The position numbers were made by a program, and so were the translations under genes. Shown one piece after another: positions 53,439-62,592 of a stretch of DNA of 64,000 nucleotides; the stretch's first letter is position 1, and each line of letters opens with the position of its first letter. This DNA comes from Promicromonospora soli (GTDB taxonomy: Bacteria > Actinomycetota > Actinomycetes > Actinomycetales > Cellulomonadaceae). The DNA is taken from contig NZ_BNAS01000006.1 in assembly GCF_014653785.1 (NCBI RefSeq), positions 62,001 through 126,000 on the forward strand. Direction: 5' to 3'. The notes beneath the pieces are model-generated. The model saw only the letters and a program-made list of their open reading frames with translations, had not been told where the DNA came from and searched no databases.

Positions 53439-54294
53439 ATGGGACATATTCGGAACATGGGGGGCACCGTGGCTGAGGTGTACGAGATCAGGGACGACGA
53501 CGGGATCGGGCTGGAAGTCCTCGCTGCCGACGCCGAGCCGCGGGGCGACGCCGGCGGCCCGGCGCCGTCCGACGCCGAGCCGACGGCCGCACCACAGGCC
53601 GCGCCCGAGCCGGACGGCGAGGTCGAGCCGACGGCGACACCCCAGGCGGCCCTGAGCATCGCGTCGCGCGCGTCCTGGGGCGCCCGGTACCCGGACGGCG
53701 ACCTGACACTGACCGGCCTCGCGGTCGAGGTGTTCGTGCACCACTCGGTCACGGCCCAGCTCTCTGCGGACGCGAGCATCGCCGCCGAGGCCGAGCAGAT
53801 GCGGGCGCTGGTGGACCCAGGCCGCGCGGCTGTACGGGCACCGCGACATCTCGCAGACCGCGTGCCCCGGCCGGTACCTGTACGCGCGCATCGACGACAT
53901 CCGAGCGGGCTCAGGATCCACCCCGCCCAGCCCGGGGGAGCCCGGCGGCCTCGTGGTGGACGGCTTCTGGGGGCTGTCCACCACCCGCCGCCTGCAGCAG
54001 GAGCTCGGCACCACGGTGGACGGCATCGTCTCGTCGCAGAGCGTCGCCTGGCGCGACAGCAACCCCGGCCTCACGACGGGCTGGCGGTGGGTCTCCAACG
54101 CCCAGGGCTCGCGCGTGATCGCCGCGCTCCAGCGCAGGATCGGCATGGACTCGGGGCAGCGCGACGGCAAGATCGGCCCGCAGACCATCCGCGCCCTCCA
54201 GCGCTACCTGGGCACGCCCGTGGACGGCGTCATCTCCCGCGAGTCCAGCGCGGTCATGGCGCTGCAGCGACGCCTGAACGCGGGCCGGATCTGA
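53439..54294 (+). pseudogene. Broken peptidoglycan amidase (PGRP fold) with C-terminal binding domain
   Basis: The first frame (53439-~53811) codes for a Pro/Ala-rich leader and the start of a PGRP/amidase_2 domain (RASWGARYP, VFVHHSVT with the first zinc His). Near 53812 the coding sense jumps to another frame, which continues with the end of the same domain (LYGHRDISQTACPGRYLYA, with the other His and Cys ligands) and two peptidoglycan-binding repeats (VDGFWG, LQRRIGMDSG) to the stop at 54294. About 80-90 residues of the domain middle are missing and the join is out of frame. I read this as an internal deletion that inactivated the gene. Confidence 0.75.
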
Positions 54295-54336
54295 TCCGGC
54301 CGGAGCGGGCTCCGATGGCCGGTCCACGATCGCCGT

Positions 54337-54342
54337 TACCCT
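54337..54342 (+). promoter_or_regulatory. -10 box TACCCT of the LmeA-like gene
   Basis: Seven bases before ATG 54350. Confidence 0.45.
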
Positions 54343-54349
54343 CGCGTCC

Positions 54350-55339
54350 ATGACCGACGCCGCCCAGCGCCCTGCCCCTGCCCGCACCCCGGAGCTCTTC
54401 CCGCTCGGCCACGCGCCCCGGCCCGCCGACGGCGCCGACCTGGCCGCCCGCATCCGCGCCGCGCTCGCGGACGAGCTCGGTGGCCGGGCCGCCGGGCTCG
54501 ACCAGGCGTCGGTCACCGCGGTGCTCGACGGCGCCGACATCGCCTCCGCGGACATCGACCTGTCGGGCGTCGTCCTGCGCCTCGACGAGGCTACGGCGCT
54601 GAGCGGCCCAGCCGACGGGCACGTTCCGGGAACAGCCGCCGGAGCAGCGGCCGACGCAGCGAAGCGGTGGACTCCCGACGTCGTCCGGCGCGAGCCCGGG
54701 ACGCTGCGCCGCGTGCGCGTGGACGCGCACCCGCTCGTCGCCGTGGACCTGCCGGTCGACATCACGGCGGAGCTCGACGGCCTCCGCTTCGACTGGGTCG
54801 AGGGTTCCGACGGTCGGGTCGGCGTCCAGCCGGTGGAGCCGACCGGCGCGCACCCGGTCTCGGGCCACGTGCGGATCGCCGCCGAGAAGGCGGGCCTGGT
54901 CGCGACGGCCCGCGGCCTGCTGGCCGTGGTCCTGCAGCAGCAGGGCGTCACGCTGACCGGGCTGGACGTGGACCTGGTCTCGCAGGGCCCGCGCGCGGCG
55001 ATCCTCCGGGTCGACGCCGGCGTCAAGAAGGGTGTGTTCCTCTCCGCCCGGGTGCAGGCGACGGCGTCGGTCAGCATCGACGCGAACATGGTGCTCGCGG
55101 TGCGCGACGTGCAGCTCGCGAGCGGGAACCCGCTCGTCGCGGCCCTGCTCGGGACCGTCAAGGGCCGGGTCGAGGCCGCCACCAGCCGGGACATCGACCT
55201 CGCCAAGCAGCTCCCGGACGGCGTCCGGCTGGCGGACGTGCGGCTGGACGTCGGGAAGCACCTCGTCGTGAGCGCGCGGCTGGCGGACGCCGGGCTGGAC
55301 GTCGGGCCGCACGACGCCGTGAGCGCGCGGCCGGTCTGA
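54350..55339 (+). CDS. LmeA/DUF2993-like protein with duplicated C-terminus
   Basis: A 329-residue protein without signal peptide or membrane segment. Its second half looks like a DUF2993 (LmeA-like) lipid-binding beta fold: AILRVDAGVKKGVFLSARVQ, MVLAVRDVQLASGNPLVAAL, IDLAKQLPDGVRLADVRLDV. LmeA acts in mannosylated lipid synthesis in mycobacteria; this protein is only distantly similar. The C-terminal 17 residues are duplicated by a 51-bp tandem repeat. The family assignment is tentative. Confidence 0.6.
   Translation: MTDAAQRPAPARTPELFPLGHAPRPADGADLAARIRAALADELGGRAAGLDQASVTAVLDGADIASADIDLSGVVLRLDEATALSGPADGHVPGTAAGAAADAAKRWTPDVVRREPGTLRRVRVDAHPLVAVDLPVDITAELDGLRFDWVEGSDGRVGVQPVEPTGAHPVSGHVRIAAEKAGLVATARGLLAVVLQQQGVTLTGLDVDLVSQGPRAAILRVDAGVKKGVFLSARVQATASVSIDANMVLAVRDVQLASGNPLVAALLGTVKGRVEAATSRDIDLAKQLPDGVRLADVRLDVGKHLVVSARLADAGLDVGPHDAVSARPV
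55226..55327 (+). repeat. Two 51-bp tandem units at the end of the LmeA-like gene
   Basis: Units 55226-55276 and 55277-55327 begin CGGCTGGCGGACG and differ mainly in their middle. The duplication adds 17 residues in frame to the protein end. Confidence 0.85.
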
Positions 55340-55363
55340 CGCCGTGGCGCGGCCCGGCCGAGG

Positions 55364-55369
55364 TACGTT
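55364..55369 (+). promoter_or_regulatory. -10 box TACGTT of the TetR gene
   Basis: Six bases before ATG 55376. Confidence 0.45.
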
Positions 55370-55375
55370 GGGGGC

Positions 55376-56020
55376 ATGCCCGTGAGTGCCGAGACCAGCC
55401 GTCCCACCAGGTCCGGCGCCGCCGGCTCGCGCGGCGGTTACGCCAAGGGCCGCGCGACGCAGCAGGAGATCATCCGGGCGGCGATCCTCGTGTTCGCCGA
55501 CGTCGGCTTCCACGGCGCCTCCCTGCGCGACATCGCGGCTCGCGTCGGCATCTCGCACCCGGGCCTGCTGCACCACTTCCCGACCAAGGCGGCCCTGCTG
55601 AAGGCGGTGCTCGAGTACCGCGACGCGGTGGACGAGGAGTCGTTCCAGGAGGACATCGCGCGCGGCACCGACTACTTCGAGGCGCTGCTCAACGTCGTCG
55701 AGCGCAACCGGCTGCGCCGTCCGCTCGTGGAGCTGTTCGCCGGGCTGTCCACCGAGGCGACGTCGCCGGAGCATCCCGCCCACGAGTACTTCCAGCGCCG
55801 GTACACGCGCGTGGTGCACGAGCAGTCCGAGCTGCTCCGGGAGCGAGCCGCGCAGGGCAGGCTGGCTCCCGGAGTCGACCCGGATCAGGCGGCGCGCACC
55901 GTGGTGGCACTCATGGACGGGCTGCAGGTGCAGTGGCTGCTGTCCCTCGAGCGCCCGGGCGCCGACCGCATAGACATGGCCGCCGACCTGCGCGCCTACC
56001 TGACCCTGATCCTGCGCTGA
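55376..56020 (+). CDS. TetR-family regulator of the GH3/MFS pair
   Basis: A 214-residue regulator: HTH ~28-70 (FHGASLRDIAARVGISHPGL, LHHFPTKAALL) and a C-terminal ligand domain (LLSLERPGADRIDM). It stands convergent to a GH3 glycosidase gene. A strong palindrome between that gene and the MFS gene is the likely operator, so this TetR is inferred to control uptake and hydrolysis of a glucoside or xyloside. Confidence 0.85.
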   Translation: MPVSAETSRPTRSGAAGSRGGYAKGRATQQEIIRAAILVFADVGFHGASLRDIAARVGISHPGLLHHFPTKAALLKAVLEYRDAVDEESFQEDIARGTDYFEALLNVVERNRLRRPLVELFAGLSTEATSPEHPAHEYFQRRYTRVVHEQSELLRERAAQGRLAPGVDPDQAARTVVALMDGLQVQWLLSLERPGADRIDMAADLRAYLTLILR

Positions 56021-56042
56021 CCCCGGCGCGGGTGGAGCGGGT

Positions 56043-58361
56043 TCAGGCGTTGGCCTCCGCCAGGAGCGCCGCGAGCCGGTCGCGGTCGAGCCCGCCCATG
56101 CCGAAGTCGGCGACGACGGCGAGCGGCATGTCGCCGATCATGCCGAGCATGTCGTCGGCGACGGCGCCCCCGTGCACCATGGCGTGGACCCGGGGTCCGA
56201 CGACGGGGTGGTCCATCGCCTCGGCCACCGTGGACAGCCCCTCCAGCGGGAGCCGCACGTCCTCGCCGTCGACCACGACGGTGGCCGAACCGCGCAGGTC
56301 GCGCGACGAGGCGCCGACCGAGACCACGAACTCGCCGCCCTCGACCACCCAGCGGCGCAGCACGGGGTGCCAGTAGGACAGGTCGCGGGCCGTGAGGTCG
56401 AAGGTGAGCTCACGCGACTCGCCCGGGGCGAGCTCGACCTTGGCGAACGCCTTGAGCTCGCGCTCCGGGCGGAGCACCTGCGCCACGGGGTCGCCGACGT
56501 ACACCTGGACGACCTCCGCGCCGGCCCGCTCGCCCGTGTTGGTCACGGTCGCGCGGACCCGGACCGCGGGGTCGCCGTCGGGCCCGTCGCCCACCTCGGC
56601 CGTGACGCCGTCGTACGCGAACGTCGTGTACGACAGGCCGTGCCCGAACGGGTAGGCCACCTCTGCCTGCCGCGCGTCGTACCAGCGGTAGCCCACCAGG
56701 ACACCCTCGCCGTAGCGCACGTGCCCGAGCTCGCCGGGGAAGTTCCCGTGGGACGGGTTGTCGACGAGCCGCAGCGGCAGCGTCTCGGCCAGGCGCCCGG
56801 CCGGGTTCACCGCGCCGAGCAGGACGTCGACGACGCCGGAGCCGCCGGCCTGGCCGCCGAGCCAGCCCTCGACGACTGCCGGCGCGAGGTGCTGCCAGGG
56901 CGCCACCGAGACGGCCGAGCCGTTCGCCAGCACGACCACGATCCGCGGGTTGACCGCGGCGACGGCCTCCAGCAGCGCGATCTGCCCGCCGGGCAGGTCC
57001 ATGTGCTCGCGGTCGAAGCCCTCCGACTCATAGGAGGCGGGCAGCCCGAGGAACACCAGCACCGTGCCCGCGGTGCGGGCGACCTCGACCGCCTCGGCGC
57101 GGAGGGCCTCCTCCTGGGCGGCCGCGGCGGCCAGGTCGGGCGCGTCCACCGTGTACCCGGCGGCGAACGGCACCTCCGCACCCGTCGCGGCGCGCAGCGC
57201 GGACAGCGCGTCGTCGAGCCGCGTCGGGTTGACCTGGGAGGACCCGGCGCCCTGGTAGCGGGGCGTGCGGGCCAGCTCGCCGACCACGGCTACGCCGTCG
57301 CCCGACGCGAGGGGCAGCAGCGGTGCGGGGATGCCGTCGTTCTTCAGCAGCACCGTGCCGGCGGCCGCGGCCTCCCGGGCGAGGGCGTGGTGGGCGTCGG
57401 CGTCGTAGCCCGCGGAGGTGCCCGGCCCGGTCAGGTCGAGTGCCGCGCTGTCGAGTGCCGGCAGAGCGCGCGCGACCAGGTGCAGCACGCGGCGCGCGGC
57501 GACGTCGACCACTGCCTCGTCGAGCCGGCCCTCGCGCACGGCCGTGACCACGTCGGCGTCGGTCCGGCCGCCCGAGGCGGGCATCTCGAGGTCGAGCCCG
57601 GCGGCGACGGCGGCCACCCGGTCGCGCACCGCGCCCCAGTCGGACATCACGAGACCCTCGAAGCCCCACTCGTCGCGCAGCACCTCGGTCAGCAGCCAGT
57701 GGTTCTGCGACGCGTACACGTCGTTGATCTTGTTGTAAGAGCACATCACGGTCCACGGCTGCGCCTGCTTGACGACGTGCTCGAACCCGGCGAGGTAGAT
57801 CTCGCGCAGGGTGCGCTCGTCGACGTCCGCCGAGACGCGCATGCGGTCGGCCTCCTGGTTGTTGGCGGCGAAGTGCTTGAGAGACGTGCCCACGCCTTGC
57901 GACTGGATGCCGGCCACGAGCGCGGCGCCGAGCTTGCCGGCGATCACCGGGTCCTCCGAGAGGTACTCGAAGTTGCGCCCGTTCAGCGGCGACCGCTTGA
58001 TGTTGATCCCCGGGCCGAGCAGCACGGCGACGTCGTTGGCGCGCGTCTCGCGGCCGAGCGCCTCGCCGACGCGGCGCAGCAGCGCGGGGTCCCACGTCGA
58101 GCCGAGCGTGGCCGCCGTCGGGAAGCAGGTGGCGGGCACCGAGTTGCCTAGGCCTAGGTGGTCGGGGGACTCGGCCTGCTTGCGCAGGCCGTGCGGGCCG
58201 TCGGTGACCATGACGCCCGGTACGGCGACGCCGTCCCGGCCGACCGGCTGCGTCGTCCAGAAGTCCAGACCCGACAGCAGCGAAGCCTTCTCCTCGAGCG
58301 TGAGCCCGGCCAGCACGTGCTCGACGTCGAACGCGCGGCTCGGTGTGGTGGCGATGGACAT
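56043..58361 (-). CDS. GH3 beta-glycosidase
   Basis: A 772-residue family 3 glycosidase without signal peptide. N-terminal barrel with the LLGPGINIKRSPLNGRNFEY and KHFAANNQEADR motifs; nucleophile Asp241 in VMSDWGA; the second domain carries the acid/base region around SYESEGFDREHMDLPGGQ; the C-terminal fibronectin III-like domain follows (VTNTGERAGAEVVQVYV). It removes terminal beta-glucose, xylose or related sugars from imported oligosaccharides. ATG 58361 follows AAGGGAG. Divergent from an MFS transporter with a shared operator. Confidence 0.95.
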   Translation of the reverse strand: MSIATTPSRAFDVEHVLAGLTLEEKASLLSGLDFWTTQPVGRDGVAVPGVMVTDGPHGLRKQAESPDHLGLGNSVPATCFPTAATLGSTWDPALLRRVGEALGRETRANDVAVLLGPGINIKRSPLNGRNFEYLSEDPVIAGKLGAALVAGIQSQGVGTSLKHFAANNQEADRMRVSADVDERTLREIYLAGFEHVVKQAQPWTVMCSYNKINDVYASQNHWLLTEVLRDEWGFEGLVMSDWGAVRDRVAAVAAGLDLEMPASGGRTDADVVTAVREGRLDEAVVDVAARRVLHLVARALPALDSAALDLTGPGTSAGYDADAHHALAREAAAAGTVLLKNDGIPAPLLPLASGDGVAVVGELARTPRYQGAGSSQVNPTRLDDALSALRAATGAEVPFAAGYTVDAPDLAAAAAQEEALRAEAVEVARTAGTVLVFLGLPASYESEGFDREHMDLPGGQIALLEAVAAVNPRIVVVLANGSAVSVAPWQHLAPAVVEGWLGGQAGGSGVVDVLLGAVNPAGRLAETLPLRLVDNPSHGNFPGELGHVRYGEGVLVGYRWYDARQAEVAYPFGHGLSYTTFAYDGVTAEVGDGPDGDPAVRVRATVTNTGERAGAEVVQVYVGDPVAQVLRPERELKAFAKVELAPGESRELTFDLTARDLSYWHPVLRRWVVEGGEFVVSVGASSRDLRGSATVVVDGEDVRLPLEGLSTVAEAMDHPVVGPRVHAMVHGGAVADDMLGMIGDMPLAVVADFGMGGLDRDRLAALLAEANA

Positions 58362-58386
58362 GATGCGCTCCCTTGCTTCTAAACCG

Positions 58387-58421
58387 ACCGAGTGGTAGAT
58401 ATTCAAAAACTACCACTCGGT
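58387..58421. promoter_or_regulatory. Operator palindrome between GH3 and MFS genes
   Basis: Perfect 12-bp arms ACCGAGTGGTAG (58387-58398) and CTACCACTCGGT (58410-58421), 11-bp AT-rich centre. Each arm is itself near-palindromic (ACC N4 GGT). The site lies 26 bp from the GH3 start codon, fit for control of both genes by the TetR at 55376. Confidence 0.75.
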
Positions 58422-58493
58422 AGGCCCGGCGGAGTAGCGGCCGTCCGACAGCCGATCACCACGGGGCAGCGCTGCCCCGCCCAGGAGTCACTC

Positions 58494-59771
58494 ATGGCAT
58501 CCACCGATTCGAGCCTTGCTGCGGTCGCGGCGCAGCGGCGAGCTGGGGGAACCGGCCTCGTCGTCGCGTACGTCGCGGCCTTCTTCGCCCTCTACGTGGC
58601 GCTCCTGACCCCGGTCATGAGCACGCTGGCGCTGCGGGTCAGCGCCCTGTCCACGCCCGACGCCCGCGCGGGTGACCTCGCGCTGGTGACCGGCGTCGGC
58701 GCGTTCTTCGCGTTCGTGGCGAACCCGCTGGCAGGCGCGCTGTCCGACCGCACCACGTCGCGCCTCGGCATGCGACGCCCCTGGCTGCTCTGGGGCGTGC
58801 TGCTCGGCTCGGTCGGCATCACGATCATCGCGTTCGCGCCGAACATCGCCCTCGTGATGGTCGGCTGGGCCATCACGCAGACGGCGTTCAACGGCACCCA
58901 GGCCGCGCTTCAGGCACTCCTGCCCGACCAGGTCGACGAGCTGTCGCGCGCCCGCGTGTCCGGCTGGCTCGGCATCGCGCAGAACTTCGCGCCGCTCGCC
59001 GGCGTCGGCATCGCGGCAGGACTCACCGCTGCGGGCACAGGCCCGGTCTGGCTGTTCCTGCTGCCCACCTTCCTGGCGCTCGCGGGCGTGCTGACCCTCG
59101 TTGCCGTCCTGCGGGACCGCCGCCTTGCCCCGGCCGACGTCGAGCCGTTCCACCTCGGCCGATTCCTTGCGGGATTCTGGGTCTCGCCGCGCAAGCACCC
59201 GGATTTCGGGTGGGCCTTCGCGGGGCGGTTCCTGCTGCTGTTCGGCTTCGCGCTGTACAACAGCTACCAGGTCTACTTCCTGCAGGACCGGTTCGGCATG
59301 GACGAGCCGACGGCCCTGGGCTGGCAGCTGCGGCTCATGCTGGTGCAGGCCGCCGTGCTGCTCCTGGCCGGTTCGGCGGGCGGCGCCCTGTCGGACCGCA
59401 CCGGCCGGCGCAAAGTCTTCGTCATCGTGTCCACCGTGCTGGCGGGCGCCGGCCTGGTCACGTTCGCCTTCGCCGGCGTCCCAGCCCACCTCTACTTCGG
59501 GGCGGTGCTGTTCGGCGCGGGCCTGGGCGCGTACTTCGCCGTCGACCTGGCGCTCGTGACCGACGTCCTGCCCAACCGCGAGACGGAGGCCGCGAAGAAC
59601 ATGGGAGTGTTCAACATCGCCAACGCCCTGCCGCAGTCGCTGGCGCCGGCCCTGGCTCCGACGCTGCTGGCAATCGGGTCGGGCGGCAACTACACGGCGA
59701 TGTTCCTGGCGGGCGCCCTCGTGGCGGTCGTCGGCGCCGTGAGCACGATGTTCATCAAGGGGGCGCGGTGA
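58494..59771 (+). CDS. MFS transporter
   Basis: A 425-residue 12-helix major facilitator. Loop 2-3 motif ALSDRTTSRLGMRRPWLLWG and its repeat GALSDRTGRRKVFVIVST in the second half mark both halves. A sugar or glycoside substrate is inferred from the divergent GH3 gene and shared operator. SD AGGAG at 58483-58487 fixes ATG 58494. Confidence 0.92.
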   Translation: MASTDSSLAAVAAQRRAGGTGLVVAYVAAFFALYVALLTPVMSTLALRVSALSTPDARAGDLALVTGVGAFFAFVANPLAGALSDRTTSRLGMRRPWLLWGVLLGSVGITIIAFAPNIALVMVGWAITQTAFNGTQAALQALLPDQVDELSRARVSGWLGIAQNFAPLAGVGIAAGLTAAGTGPVWLFLLPTFLALAGVLTLVAVLRDRRLAPADVEPFHLGRFLAGFWVSPRKHPDFGWAFAGRFLLLFGFALYNSYQVYFLQDRFGMDEPTALGWQLRLMLVQAAVLLLAGSAGGALSDRTGRRKVFVIVSTVLAGAGLVTFAFAGVPAHLYFGAVLFGAGLGAYFAVDLALVTDVLPNRETEAAKNMGVFNIANALPQSLAPALAPTLLAIGSGGNYTAMFLAGALVAVVGAVSTMFIKGAR

Positions 59772-59928
59772 GGTACGCCCTCGACCAGAGCTTGAGGGCT
59801 GGCCGAGTCTCGACCTTGACTTGAACCTGAGGTTCGCGGGCGCCGGACGCGCAGGCCACCGACGTGACCAGCGCGCCCGCGCTTGGTCGTCAGGGGCCTC
59901 TGGGGGGAACACATACACGTGGGGCGAG

Positions 59929-59963
59929 GTAACGCTCAGGGAGCATTGCTAAGTCAGCGTTAC
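59929..59963. repeat. GTAACGCT palindromic repeat, copy B
   Basis: Perfect 8-bp ends GTAACGCT/AGCGTTAC around a 19-bp centre. It sits between the convergent MFS and FAD genes and is homologous to 30941-30975. Confidence 0.65.
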
Positions 59964-59988
59964 GTGTCCCCATCGCATGTGGTTCCCC

Positions 59989-61464
59989 TCAGGGGTGAGG
60001 GAGCGCCGCGCTGAGGGAGCGCCGCGCCGCGCCGAGCAGCTCGTCCGCGAGCTGCGCGGCCTGACGGCGCAGGTCCGGCACGGAGGTGCACTCCCACTCG
60101 AGCCCGCGCCGGGCCAGTCCCATGGCCCGCAGCCGCGGGTGGCCGACGCCGGCGGCGTCCACCAGGGCGGCGTCCGGCGTGAGGTCGAGGCCGGTGCCGA
60201 GCGGGTGCGGCCGCACGAGGCCGCGGGCGACGAGGGCGTCCACCAACGGGTTCCAGCCGGGGGAGGTCAGGGGCGGCAGGCCGGTGGCGCCGACGACGAG
60301 GTCGAACGAGCGGGGGTCCCACTCGTTCCCGCCGCGCACGCTCGCGACGGTGCCGACGGTGAGCACGCCGTCCGCGACGAGCTGGTCCACGTGGGTGCGC
60401 ATCGCGTGCGACATGCGGTGCCGCACGTTCTCCCAGGAGCGAGCGTGCTCGCGCTGGAACGTCGCCCGCTCCTCGGCGCTGAGCCGTGCCCAGACGGGGT
60501 TGACCTGCGGCCGGACGGCGTCGATCACGGCGCGCCAGTCGCGGCCGGCGGCCCGCTCGGCGCTGATGCGGCCGCGCACGTGGTCGAGCGCACGGGCGAG
60601 CGTGAGCGTGCGTCGCGCGCCGTCCTCGTCGCGCACGTCGTCGCTGCTGTGCCCGTAGCCACCGGTGCCACTGCCGCCGGCGCCTAGGTCCACCTCGACA
60701 GCGGGCGGCAGCGGGTCGGGCGCGTGCGCCGCGGGCAGGGCGCCGCCCCGTGAGACGGCCGTGAACCGCGCGTCGGGCAGCAGCGGGTGCAGGTGGGCGA
60801 CGACGTCGAGCGTGGTCAGCCCCGTGCCCACGACCAGAACCCGCCGGGCGCCTGCCGCGCGGGCGTCGAGATCGGGGGACCACGGGTCCGCGACGTAGCG
60901 GTCGCCCCACGGCTCGTACTCGGGCAGCCGCACCGGCGGCGGTGTGCCGAGCGCGAGGACCGCGGAGTCGGCGCGCAGGGTGCCGCCGTCGGCCAGGGTG
61001 AGTGTGACGCCCGCTCCGTCCCCACGGCCCGGGCCGACGGCGCCGCCCGCTCCGTTCCCGACACCGAGCCCGTCCTCGACGTCGACCACCGTTCCCCGCA
61101 CGTGCCGCAGGCTGCTGCCGTCGGGCACGGGGCTCGACGACAGCAGCTCGGTGAGGTAGCGCCCGAAGTCGGCGCGCTGCAGGAATGTGCCCGGCTCGGC
61201 GGGCACCCCGGCGGACGCGCACCAGCGCAGCAGGTGCTCGGGGTCGTCGTCGAAGGCGCTGAGCCGGGCGACCACGGCGTTGAGCGTGTGCCGCGGGTCC
61301 GTGGTCCGGTAGGGCAGGCCGCGGCCGGGCGTCTCGGCAGGGTCGACGAGCAGCACGTGCACGCCGCCGTCCGCCCGCCCGGACGACGCCGCGGCGCGCA
61401 GCAGGTGGGCCGAGAGGATGACGCCGGCGGCGCCACCCCCGACGACGGCGATGGTCCGCGGCAT
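59989..61464 (-). CDS. FAD/NAD(P)-binding protein (NAD_binding_9 type)
   Basis: A 491-residue flavoprotein: dinucleotide motif IAVVGGGAAGVILSAHLLRA, followed by GRGLPYRTTDPRHTLNAVVA and a second Rossmann segment VLVVGTGLTTLDVVAHLHP. This pattern belongs to the YdhS/HI0933-like group of FAD proteins whose reactions are mostly unknown. A Gly-rich insertion (~132-150) is not conserved. Leaderless start at ATG 61464. Confidence 0.87.
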   Translation of the reverse strand: MPRTIAVVGGGAAGVILSAHLLRAAASSGRADGGVHVLLVDPAETPGRGLPYRTTDPRHTLNAVVARLSAFDDDPEHLLRWCASAGVPAEPGTFLQRADFGRYLTELLSSSPVPDGSSLRHVRGTVVDVEDGLGVGNGAGGAVGPGRGDGAGVTLTLADGGTLRADSAVLALGTPPPVRLPEYEPWGDRYVADPWSPDLDARAAGARRVLVVGTGLTTLDVVAHLHPLLPDARFTAVSRGGALPAAHAPDPLPPAVEVDLGAGGSGTGGYGHSSDDVRDEDGARRTLTLARALDHVRGRISAERAAGRDWRAVIDAVRPQVNPVWARLSAEERATFQREHARSWENVRHRMSHAMRTHVDQLVADGVLTVGTVASVRGGNEWDPRSFDLVVGATGLPPLTSPGWNPLVDALVARGLVRPHPLGTGLDLTPDAALVDAAGVGHPRLRAMGLARRGLEWECTSVPDLRRQAAQLADELLGAARRSLSAALPHP

Positions 61465-61470
61465 GGCCCG

Positions 61471-61476
61471 AGGATA
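61471..61476 (-). promoter_or_regulatory. -10 box TATCCT of the FAD protein gene
   Basis: Minus strand, six bases before ATG 61464. Confidence 0.45.
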
Positions 61477-61486
61477 ACGGTTGGAC

Positions 61487-62557
61487 CTACCCCTCGGTCT
61501 GGGGTGCCCACCCGTCGTCGCCCGCGAGGTAGTCGGCGATCTCGTGGTCGGCGGCCTCGGCGTCGGTCAGCTGTGGCCGGTCGGCGTTCACCAGGGCGCC
61601 CGGGCCGCCGTTGTCGTACTCGGCGTTGCTGCCCTCGGCCCAGTCGTAGCCGGACATGGTGGTCCACGGGTCGGCCTTGAGGTACGTGCCGAGCCACGTG
61701 TCGCGGACGACGGCGCGCGGGTCGTTGTCCGGCGCGCTGGAGGGGTGCCAGGGCCGGCCCAGGAAGTAGGAGCCGTCGCGGGCCTGCGACACGATCTTGC
61801 TGTCGATGACGAGGAACCCGCGAGAGAACTCTGCCGACGTGCTCGGCGCGAGCACGTACCCGCTCGGGTCGGAGCTCCGGGGCAGCGCGTTGATCGTCGT
61901 GTCGTCCAGGACGGCCGTGGCGCGCCCGAAGATGAAGTCGACGTCGCCCTCGACATAGCTGTCGTGCACGTACACCCGGCCCGGGACGGTTGCCGACGGC
62001 GAGTCCAGGTACAGCGTGTCCTGGTTGCCGAGGAACCGGACATTCTCGAATGCCACCCGGTCGGCCGCGGTCTTCACCGCGACGGCCTGGTGGCCGGTGA
62101 ACTCCGGGTGCGCGGCCTCGTCGAAGGCGTTCTCGAAGGTCACGGCCTCAGCGCGGAAGTCGGCGCCCTTGATCGTCACCGACGCGCTGCCGGTGGTGCC
62201 CCAGGTGCCGCCGCCCGGCTTGGGCGTGCCCGCGGCGCGGTCGTCGGTGATGACCACGTCGTCCGGGTCGCCCGTGACGCCGAGGAACGAGAGGCGCTGG
62301 TGCGCTGCGTCGACCACCACCTGGCCCGCGTACCGGCCGGGCTCGAACACGATCTCGACCCGCCCGGCGAAGTCCGTCGGCGCGAGGTCGACGGCCTCCT
62401 GGGCTGTGGTCGCGTCCCCGGAACCATCGGCGGCCACCACGATGCGCACGACGTCGGCGGCCGACGGGCATGGCGTCGCCGGAACTCCGCCGAACAGCGG
62501 GGTCAGGACGAGGGACGGGGTCAGGACGAGCGCGGGCAGTGCTGACAGTGCGGGCAT
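61487..62557 (-). CDS. Secreted pectinesterase (CE8)
   Basis: A 356-residue exported enzyme that removes methyl esters from homogalacturonan. Signal peptide ~1-28 (LPALVLTPSLVLTPLFGG). The right-handed beta-helix carries the CE8 catalytic set: Asp180 in NQDTLYLD, Asp207 in VDFIFGRA and Arg268 in LGRPW. Length matches the family. CGGAGG precedes ATG 62557. The promoter contains a perfect LacI-type palindrome. De-esterified pectin would feed other degraders outside the window. Confidence 0.94.
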   Translation of the reverse strand: MPALSALPALVLTPSLVLTPLFGGVPATPCPSAADVVRIVVAADGSGDATTAQEAVDLAPTDFAGRVEIVFEPGRYAGQVVVDAAHQRLSFLGVTGDPDDVVITDDRAAGTPKPGGGTWGTTGSASVTIKGADFRAEAVTFENAFDEAAHPEFTGHQAVAVKTAADRVAFENVRFLGNQDTLYLDSPSATVPGRVYVHDSYVEGDVDFIFGRATAVLDDTTINALPRSSDPSGYVLAPSTSAEFSRGFLVIDSKIVSQARDGSYFLGRPWHPSSAPDNDPRAVVRDTWLGTYLKADPWTTMSGYDWAEGSNAEYDNGGPGALVNADRPQLTDAEAADHEIADYLAGDDGWAPQTEG

Positions 62558-62592
62558 CGTTGCCTCCGGTCTACGGCGCCGGCTCCACATGT

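Noticed and set aside
53439-56020. Prophage remnant around the amidase
   Set aside because: No capsid, terminase, integrase or att repeats nearby; the amidase is of a type also common as a chromosomal gene.
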